Shown: positions 57,130-64,000 of the stretch, one piece after another
How positions within the stretch are numbered: the stretch's first letter is position 1
Layout: each line of letters starts with the position of its first letter
Origin: Anaerobiospirillum sp. NML120448
GTDB lineage: Bacteria > Pseudomonadota > Gammaproteobacteria > Enterobacterales > Succinivibrionaceae
Direction: 5' to 3'
Assembly: GCF_023050945.1 (NCBI RefSeq)
Contig: NZ_JALKIM010000004.1
Coordinates: 33,745-97,744, forward strand
DNA length: 64,000 nucleotides
Translations under genes and position numbers: made by a program
Notes under the pieces: generated by a model
Told to the model about the DNA's origin: nothing
Seen by the model: only the letters and a program-made list of their open reading frames with translations
Databases searched by the model: none

Positions 57130-57954
57130 GTGACTAGCCAAAAAGAAATATTACTGGGCAAAGAAACCACTTATTGTGAGGAATACAATCCTTCCATTTT
57201 ATACCCTATTCCTCGTATTAAAGGACGCAGCTCTTTTACTCCTGCTCCTTTTCAAGGATATGATTTGTGGCGTATTTATGAACTTACCTACTTAAATCCT
57301 AATGGTCTTCCACAATGCTGCATGGCTACCATCAAAGTACCATGCACCTCAGCTTTTATTATCGAGTCTAAGAGTTTAAAGCTCTATTTGGGATCTTTTA
57401 GCCAAACTATCTTTAGTTCTAATGATGAGGTTAGAACTGTGATCGCTAAAGATTTAAAAGAGATGTTGGTCTGCGATGTTGAGGTTAAGATTTTCCCTAT
57501 TGCTACCCGCTCTATGCCTATAATTGGTTTTGATAGCCCACTGCTTGAAAATGAGAGTGCAGCTAAAGAGTTTAAATTTAAAAACTTTGAGGTCTGCCCT
57601 CAACTATTAAAACTCATGGAAAATGGCCCACGTATTAGTGAAAGCTTAAATACTAATATCTTTAGATCACGTTGCCCTGTTACTGGACAACCAGATTACG
57701 CCAGCGTTGAAGTTAGCTATGTTGGCCCCAAGATTGACCATGTTTCTTTACTAGCCTACTTGGTTTCCTATCGTCGCCATCAAGGCTTTCATGAGCAATG
57801 CGTAGAGCAAATCTTTACTGATATTCATAATATTCTCAAGCCAGATGAGTTAACTGTAACAGCTTGCTTTACTCGACGTGGTGGTATTGATATTTCCCCT
57901 GTAAGATCCAATGCCAATATGTTTGATGATCCTATCCGTACCCCAAGACAATAA
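57130..57954 (+). CDS. queF: NADPH-dependent 7-cyano-7-deazaguanine reductase (long type)
   Basis: 274 residues, the bimodular QueF of gammaproteobacteria. It reduces preQ0 to preQ1 in queuosine synthesis. IESKSLKLYLGSF (~78-90) is the QueF motif, RCPVTGQPD (~180-188) holds the catalytic Cys, FHEQCVEQIF (~218-227) and YTRRGGIDISPVRSN-like (FTRRGGIDISPVRSN, ~245-259) complete the fold. GTG start with AGGA upstream. It follows rsmE by 66 bp and ends in a terminator; ppnN follows, a pairing also seen in E. coli. Confidence 0.95.
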   Translation: MTSQKEILLGKETTYCEEYNPSILYPIPRIKGRSSFTPAPFQGYDLWRIYELTYLNPNGLPQCCMATIKVPCTSAFIIESKSLKLYLGSFSQTIFSSNDEVRTVIAKDLKEMLVCDVEVKIFPIATRSMPIIGFDSPLLENESAAKEFKFKNFEVCPQLLKLMENGPRISESLNTNIFRSRCPVTGQPDYASVEVSYVGPKIDHVSLLAYLVSYRRHQGFHEQCVEQIFTDIHNILKPDELTVTACFTRRGGIDISPVRSNANMFDDPIRTPRQ

Positions 57955-57980
57955 AGTAATATCTTTACCTTAGGCAAAGA

Positions 57981-58011
57981 AAGCTCTAGCGGAGCTAGAG
58001 CTTTTCTTTTT
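57981..58011 (+). terminator. Terminator of endA-rsmE-queF
   Basis: AAGCTCTAGC/GCTAGAGCTT (57981-58003) followed by TTCTTTTT. Confidence 0.9.
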
Positions 58012-58221
58012 ATGCCTCAGCTCACATCTTTTAATATAAAGCTGAAAATTTCTTACACCTTTAACCAATTTGTCACTTTAGGCTAATAAACCTAGGATAA
58101 GATGTAATTTTGAGCTAAGAGTCTCCTTGTTCTCACACTTGAGCATCAACAACATAATTAATCTCTTAGCATGGTATATCTCTGATTGTTTCCTGTCATA
58201 TGTGGCAGTAAGTAGGTGAAT

Positions 58222-59595
58222 ATGGGAATACAAGTTGTATGGCCGTCAGGCTCAATGGCTTTACTCACACAGCTTGAAGCCGATCGTATCTCGCTTAAGT
58301 CTCAAGGTGAGCTTTATGACTTATACCGCAACTGCTCTTTAGCTGTTTTAAACAGTGGCAACCTAACTGATAACTCAAAAGAGCTCTTAGATAACTATCA
58401 AACTTTTGAGATTGATGTTGTTCGCAATGAGCGTGGTTTAAAGCTTGAGTTAATTAACCCTCCTGAGTCAGCTATTGTTGATGGTAAGGTTATTAAAACC
58501 TTACAAAAGCATCTTTACTCAGTGTTACGTGATATCGTACAAATAGGATCAGTAACCCAAGATGTTAATGCTCTATTATGCGATAGCAATAGAGGTTGCA
58601 TTATCACCAATGAGATCTTCCATATTTTACGTGCCGCAGAGGCAGTAAAAGCTGATAACAACCCTAATATTGCTGTATGTTGGGGCGGACACTCTATTTC
58701 TGATTACGAATATAAATATGCCTATAAAGTAGGTAAGGCTTTAGGTCTTAGAGGCATTGATATTTGCACTGGTTGTGGCCCAGGCATTATGGAAGCTCCA
58801 ATGAGAGGCTCTCTTGAGGGTCATGCGCTGCAAGATAATGCCCAAAATTGCGATCGTATTGGTCTTACTGAGCCATCCATTATCGCTGCTGAGCCGCCAA
58901 ATCCTTTTGTCTCTAACTTGGTAATTATGCCTGATATTGAAAAGAGACTAGAGGCCTTTGTCCGTTTAGGCCATGTACTGATTGTTTTCCCAGGAGGCCC
59001 AGGCACAGCAGAGGAATTACTCTATATTCTTGGTATTAAGTTATGCCACGAAAATAGACACAACCCTATTCCAATCATTCTTACTGGTAACGAAAATAAC
59101 AAAGACTATTTTGATGCCATTGATGATTTCTTAGTACATTGCTTTGGCCCAGATATTCGTCGCCATTATCAAATTATCATTGGTGATGAAAAGAAAGTTG
59201 CAGAGCAAGTTGCTGAGGGCTTAAAGACCATTCATGCTCATCGTACTTTGATTCACGAGTCTTATTGCTACAACTGGTCTTTATATATTCCAAAAGAGCT
59301 ACAAGAGCCTTTCAAAGTTAGCCACGAAAGCATGGCTGCTCTTAACCTTTCTAAAGATCAAGAGCCTTATTTATTAGCCGCTAATTTACGTCGTGCTTTC
59401 TCAGGTATCGTTTCTGGTAATGTTAAAGAATACGGTATAAAGCAAGTAAATGAAAAAGGCCCATTCAAGCTTCATGGCGATAAGGAAATGATTGATTACT
59501 TAGGTAAACTCATGACTGACTTTATCAATCAAGGACGTATTTTACTTTCACAAAAAGATTATGTTCCTTGCTATGAACTAGATGCCAAAGATTAA
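58222..59595 (+). CDS. ppnN: Pyrimidine/purine 5'-monophosphate nucleosidase PpnN
   Basis: 457 residues from the ATG at 58222 (AGGTG upstream; a GTG two codons earlier is an alternative). It cleaves nucleoside monophosphates to base and ribose 5-phosphate; in E. coli it is activated by (p)ppGpp. The Rossmann LOG-type core has CWGGHSISDYEY (~153-164), CTGCGPGIMEAPMRGS (~181-196) and PGGPGTAEELLYILG (~253-267). The flanking N- and C-terminal domains (YDLYRNCSLAVLNSGNLTDN, ending YVPCYEL) match E. coli YgdH throughout. Confidence 0.95.
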   Translation: MGIQVVWPSGSMALLTQLEADRISLKSQGELYDLYRNCSLAVLNSGNLTDNSKELLDNYQTFEIDVVRNERGLKLELINPPESAIVDGKVIKTLQKHLYSVLRDIVQIGSVTQDVNALLCDSNRGCIITNEIFHILRAAEAVKADNNPNIAVCWGGHSISDYEYKYAYKVGKALGLRGIDICTGCGPGIMEAPMRGSLEGHALQDNAQNCDRIGLTEPSIIAAEPPNPFVSNLVIMPDIEKRLEAFVRLGHVLIVFPGGPGTAEELLYILGIKLCHENRHNPIPIILTGNENNKDYFDAIDDFLVHCFGPDIRRHYQIIIGDEKKVAEQVAEGLKTIHAHRTLIHESYCYNWSLYIPKELQEPFKVSHESMAALNLSKDQEPYLLAANLRRAFSGIVSGNVKEYGIKQVNEKGPFKLHGDKEMIDYLGKLMTDFINQGRILLSQKDYVPCYELDAKD

Positions 59596-59602
59596 TATAT
59601 TT

Positions 59603-59629
59603 AAGCCCCTAAATTAGGGGCTTTTTTCG
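59603..59629 (+). terminator. Terminator of ppnN
   Basis: AAGCCCCTA/TAGGGGCTT with a tight AATT loop, followed by TTTTT. Confidence 0.9.
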
Positions 59630-59720
59630 CTTTGTATGTTCTCGCTAACAGAAAAAATGAGATCTAAAGCTAATTTTTTTGCACCTTTTTAAAACATTCC
59701 AAAAAGTCCATTCTCAACAG

Positions 59721-59871
59721 AGCACATTTTTGGTGCTTTTTATAGTTACAAGTTAGGTAACTAAGCCGCTACAAATAAGCTATTTATCAAATAATTTTAG
59801 TTAGTCTTACCAATTTTCAGCATATATTGGCTATTACGATAAATTTGCGCAATTAAAGTGCGCAATTTTTT
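59721..59871 (+). promoter_or_regulatory. Two terminator-like hairpins in the lysC leader
   Basis: AGCAC/GTGCT with T5 (59721-59741) and TTGCGCA/TGCGCAA with T6 (59845-59871), the latter 140 bp before lysC with no gene between. This suggests attenuation. The conserved core of the lysine riboswitch is not visible. The rest of 59630-60011 shows nothing. Confidence 0.4.
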
Positions 59872-60011
59872 AACTCTTGCAAGCTTATTTATGGCCGCCT
59901 AATATAAATTAAAACTTACATTATCCATGTTTACAACACGGGACTTTAAAGCCTATGTTAAATGATATGGCAAATCTCCTTTATCATTGTTAGAAGTAAT
60001 AAGAAATAGCT

Positions 60012-61376
60012 ATGCAAAATCTTGATATCGCAAAATTTGGTGGTACCTCTGTTGCTAACTATGAGGCCATGAGCAAGTGTGTACAAGTGGTTACTCAAAA
60101 CCCTAACACTAAACTTGTTGTTGTCAGCGCTTGTGCTGGCGTTACCAATCTTTTAGTAGAGTTAGCCTCTGGCGCTCACGACACTACTAAACGTGAAGAA
60201 ATTATTGCTCAGATTTTTGCAATTCATAAAGCTATTTTTGACAAATTACCTGATAGCGCCAAGCATGAAGCCGTAATCAATGAATACTTAAGTGTAGTAC
60301 GCGATCTTGCTGTTCAGGCAACCATGACCCGTACTGACATGATCACTGATCGCTTAGTATCCCATGGCGAGCTTATGTCCTCTTACCTCATTACCGAAAT
60401 CTTTAAGCAACAAGGCTTTAAGGCAGAGTGCTTTGATGTTCGCCAAGTAATGCGTACCGACTCTACTTATGGTAAGGCCGTAGCTTTAGTTGAGGTTATT
60501 TCCACTTTATCTAAGCAGCTTTTACAACCTATCTTAGATAAGGAAGATACTATTGTTGTAACTCAGGGCTTCATTGGTGCCGACTCTAGCGGTCAAACCA
60601 CTACTTTAGGTCGTGGTGGCTCTGACTACTCTGCTGCTTTATTAGGCGAGGCCTGCCACGCTAAAACTATTTCTATTTGGACTGACGTGCCAGGTGTTTA
60701 TACCACCGATCCACGTTTAGTACCACAAGCTATGCCAATTAGCGAGCTTACTTATCTTGAAGCTGCTGAGATGGCAACTTTTGGCGCTAAGATCTTGCAC
60801 CCATCTACTTTAGTTCCTGCTGTAAGATGTGGTATTCCTGTTTATGTTGGTTCTAGCAAGGAGCCAGAAAAGGGCGGTACTTGGGTTCGTCCAACTACTG
60901 ATTACTCTCCTTCTTTTAGAGCAGTGGCTTTACGTAAGAACCAAACTTTAATTGTGCTTTCATCTCCAAAGATGGTTGGTGCAACTGGCTTCTTAGCCGA
61001 AGTATTTAGCATCTTTGCTAAATACAAGCTCTCTGTAGATCTTGTTTCTACCTCCGAAGTTTCTATTGCTATTACTTTAGATGCAGGCTCTCAAACCTCT
61101 GGTCTTTCTAATATTCCTGAGGCTCTCTTCCACGAGCTCCGTGAGTTCTGCCACGTAAAGGTAGAAAGCGGCTTAGCTTTAGTAGCAGTAATTGGCAATA
61201 ACATGTCACGTACCTCTCATATCACCTCAGAGGTATTCTCCTCCATTGACAACTATGCTGTACGCATGATTTGTTATGGAGCTTCCAGCCATAATCTTTG
61301 TTTCTTAGTAGGCGAAAATGAGGCCGTTGAGGTTCTAACTCACCTCCACCAAAGCTTACTTGAGAGCCAAAAATAA
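60012..61376 (+). CDS. lysC: Aspartate kinase (LysC type, monofunctional)
   Basis: 454 residues, about E. coli LysC (449). It phosphorylates aspartate, the first step toward lysine, threonine and methionine. The kinase part has AKFGGTSVANYEAM (~7-20), VVSACAGVTNLLVEL, GRGGSDYSAALLGEA (~198-212) and WTDVPGVYTTDPR (~222-234). Two ACT domains follow (~310-454). No homoserine dehydrogenase part, so not ThrA or MetL. The ribosome site is weak. The leader holds terminator-like hairpins. Confidence 0.94.
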   Translation: MQNLDIAKFGGTSVANYEAMSKCVQVVTQNPNTKLVVVSACAGVTNLLVELASGAHDTTKREEIIAQIFAIHKAIFDKLPDSAKHEAVINEYLSVVRDLAVQATMTRTDMITDRLVSHGELMSSYLITEIFKQQGFKAECFDVRQVMRTDSTYGKAVALVEVISTLSKQLLQPILDKEDTIVVTQGFIGADSSGQTTTLGRGGSDYSAALLGEACHAKTISIWTDVPGVYTTDPRLVPQAMPISELTYLEAAEMATFGAKILHPSTLVPAVRCGIPVYVGSSKEPEKGGTWVRPTTDYSPSFRAVALRKNQTLIVLSSPKMVGATGFLAEVFSIFAKYKLSVDLVSTSEVSIAITLDAGSQTSGLSNIPEALFHELREFCHVKVESGLALVAVIGNNMSRTSHITSEVFSSIDNYAVRMICYGASSHNLCFLVGENEAVEVLTHLHQSLLESQK

Positions 61377-61401
61377 TTAACTGATATCAGACATAATTTA
61401 A

Positions 61402-61436
61402 TAAGGCGCATTGCTCACATGAGCATGCGCCTTTTT
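61402..61436 (+). terminator. Terminator of lysC
   Basis: AAGGCGCATTGCTC with GAGCATGCGCCTT (one bulge) followed by TTT. Confidence 0.9.
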
Positions 61437-61439
61437 CAT

Positions 61440-61575
61440 ATTACCCCGCCCAGGCCCACAGCCAGGCTAAGACCTACGGCCTTTATGCCATAGGCCTTTG
61501 GCCATGGTCTTGGCCGAGGGTATGGGCCTTAGCCTGTGAGCTTTAGCCTACGCTAAAGATGCTCAGGCAAGCCAT
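61440..61575. repeat. GC-rich hairpin island
   Basis: CAGGCTAAG pairs with CTTAGCCTG, enclosing AAGACC/GGTCTT and several AGGCCTTTGGCC-type words. It lies between the convergent lysC and yfcD. No ORF. Confidence 0.6.
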
Positions 61576-61592
61576 GGTTAATCATAGGGGGC

Positions 61593-62126
61593 TTAGACAA
61601 TAAGCTTTAGCTCTTGGGCTCTTTTGTAAATTTCCTCAAAAGCAATAAAACTATCACGAGCACACTGATCTTTTAGAGCTAATAACTCTTGATAGCTAAG
61701 CATCATAATGCCACTAACTTCACTTGGCTGTCTGCTAGTAATGCAATCACCTTGGCATAAATACAATTGAGCCATCACAAAGCCATCACTAATAGCATAA
61801 GGAATACACAGCTTGCCAAGTTTAGTAAACTTAAGGCTATGATTGCTATCTACATCAATACCTACTTCTTCAAAAAGCTCACGTTTAGCACTGTGATCAA
61901 TATCTTCACCACTTTGCACTACACCACCTACGCAAGCATCAAATACACCAGGAGCATAATCCTTAGTTAAAGTTCTTAACTCAACTAAAATACGGCCACT
62001 ATTATCCATTACTACTACATAAGTGGAACGATGAGGTAAATGATTGGCTCTCATGACGGCACGAGGTACGGTATCAACTACTTCATCGTCACGATTAACA
62101 ATATCGACCATTTCCTTTTTAGCCAT
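61593..62126 (-). CDS. yfcD: NUDIX hydrolase YfcD-like
   Basis: 177 residues. The Nudix box GGVVQSGEDIDHSAKRELFEEVGI (~87-110) has the full GX5EX7REUXEEXGU spacing. The opening VDIVNRDDEVVDTVPRAVMRANHLPHRSTYVVV matches E. coli YfcD, a cousin of isopentenyl-diphosphate isomerases whose substrate is unknown. AAGGAG upstream of the ATG. Single gene. Confidence 0.88.
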   Translation of the reverse strand: MAKKEMVDIVNRDDEVVDTVPRAVMRANHLPHRSTYVVVMDNSGRILVELRTLTKDYAPGVFDACVGGVVQSGEDIDHSAKRELFEEVGIDVDSNHSLKFTKLGKLCIPYAISDGFVMAQLYLCQGDCITSRQPSEVSGIMMLSYQELLALKDQCARDSFIAFEEIYKRAQELKLIV

Positions 62127-62252
62127 ATAAAAGCTCCTTGCTCTTTAAACAAAAATCAATATAGATGATAATACACCACAAAGCTTATAAGGGGCTATGA
62201 TGCACTTTACAGGCACATTTATGTCAAAAATCTAGGATGTTTTGAGTCCCAA

Positions 62253-62498
62253 ATGAACTTAGAAGAAGAAAACCAGCAATTAAGAGCCCAGATAGATCAG
62301 CTGCAAAAAGATAACGAGCTTATGCAAGAGCGTATCGCTTGGCTGGAAGATAGTTTAGATGCTAATAGCAAATATCTTGATGACATGCTATTACGTGTTG
62401 ATAAAGTTGAACGCCAGATTAAATATTTAGCGTCAATGCAAGATCAGCCAGATGCTGTTAGACCTTTAAGTGAAGAAACCCCACCACCTCACTATTAA
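62253..62498 (+). CDS. slyX: SlyX-like coiled-coil protein
   Basis: 81 residues, one long heptad-patterned helix followed by the family's conserved ending EETPPPHY. The role of SlyX is unknown; in E. coli it sits near slyD. The ribosome site is weak. The gene converges on the rRNA operon. Confidence 0.88.
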   Translation: MNLEEENQQLRAQIDQLQKDNELMQERIAWLEDSLDANSKYLDDMLLRVDKVERQIKYLASMQDQPDAVRPLSEETPPPHY

Positions 62499-62511
62499 AA
62501 CTAACCAAAAC

Positions 62512-62553
62512 AGCCCTATTAATGTTCTAACAAGAGCTTAATAGGGCTTTTTA
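62512..62553 (+). terminator. Terminator of slyX
   Basis: AGCCCTATTAA/TTAATAGGGCT (62512-62548) followed by TTTTT. Confidence 0.9.
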
Positions 62554-62584
62554 ATAGCGCAATTTTTTGATCTGTACAAATGCA

Positions 62585-62619
62585 ACAAGGCCCCTTGAGT
62601 TTTTCTCAAGGGGCCTTGT
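62585..62619 (-). terminator. Terminator of the rRNA operon
   Basis: A 15-bp perfect stem ACAAGGCCCCTTGAG/CTCAAGGGGCCTTGT behind the 5S gene; a very stable hairpin of the kind that ends rrn operons, with only a modest T tail. Confidence 0.85.
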
Positions 62620-62632
62620 CTTAGAAAAATTA

Positions 62633-62751
62633 AGCCTGGCGATGACCTACTCTCGCACAATCGTACGTTGCACTACCATCGGCGTGACTACATTTCACTT
62701 CTGTGTTCGGAATGGGGACAGGTGGGTCTATAGCACTATGGTCGCCAAGCA
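62633..62751 (-). rRNA. rrf: 5S rRNA
   Basis: Read on the minus strand it starts TGCTTGGCGACCATAG and contains CCCATTCCGAACACAGAAGT and GCCGATGGTAGTG, and ends GTCATCGCCAGGC, pairing with the start. About 119 nt. Confidence 0.95.
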
Positions 62752-62842
62752 AATCGGTAATTAAAAATGTCTTAGACTTTAGCTTATTTAACTCTTGCTA
62801 ACTTAATGGTCTTAACCTTTGCCTTAAACCTTTCGGGGTTGT

Positions 62843-64000
<1,158 letters not shown>

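Noticed and set aside
59630..60011. Lysine riboswitch before lysC
   Set aside because: Conserved core sequence not found by eye; only hairpins are supportable.

Overview
The window looks like a chromosomal stretch from an AT-rich gammaproteobacterium. The gene set and pairings are gammaproteobacterial: divergent rluC and rne, suhB, a YgfB-like UPF0149 gene, metK followed downstream by endA-rsmE, queF next to ppnN, slyX ending in ETPPPHY, and CorA and transketolase of exactly the E. coli lengths. Sugar-metabolism genes, long low-complexity protein segments and AT-rich spacers make me favour an anaerobic Aeromonadales lineage (Succinivibrionaceae type). That placement is an inference and was not tested by any search.

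Layout: 1-2.4 kb holds two GGDEF-domain genes, the first cut by the window edge. 2.6-10.3 kb holds HAD phosphatase and rluC (leftward) and an unusually long RNase E gene (rightward), separated by a 1.7 kb hairpin-rich gap. 10.7-17.9 kb holds a small lipoprotein, suhB, a nitrilase-family hydrolase, UPF0149, uvrB, a small YjfB-type motility protein and glucokinase. 18.5-28.4 kb is more accessory: a candidate small membrane protein, a secreted beta-solenoid-like protein, araD with an operator and attenuator-like leader, a LacI-family regulator, a seven-copy 58-bp tandem repeat, a small GNAT protein, divergent cysE/cysK, and an antitoxin-like (Phd/StbD) domain fused to a long disordered tail. 28.9-36.5 kb holds tRNA-Ser(CGA), a PiT phosphate transporter, corA and fliD. 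37.4-51.1 kb holds central carbon genes (fbaA, pgk, tkt, transaldolase) plus a CYTH protein, a YdgA/DUF945-like membrane protein, a small orphan and a beta-hydroxyacid dehydrogenase. 51.8-62.5 kb holds metK, a catalytically dead IS256-like protein, a DUF5718-like protein, endA-rsmE-queF, ppnN, lysC, yfcD and slyX. The right end is the 3' part of an rRNA operon on the minus strand (5S and partial 23S).

Genes working together: glk, fbaA, pgk, tkt, talC and araD form a glycolysis/pentose-phosphate set. Five similar CGCAA-CG-TT sites lie upstream of araD, the lacI-like gene and the transaldolase, suggesting a small local regulon. fliD and the YjfB-like gene both have FliA-type promoter matches, so they are probably co-regulated late flagellar genes. 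cysE and cysK are the two steps of cysteine synthesis.

I see no CRISPR array, prophage, complete toxin-antitoxin pair or intact insertion sequence. The most unusual items are the araD leader with the LacI sites, the 58-bp repeat, the antitoxin-domain/disordered protein without a toxin, the inactive IS256-like ORF, the long structured rne leader region, and GC-rich hairpin islands scattered between genes.
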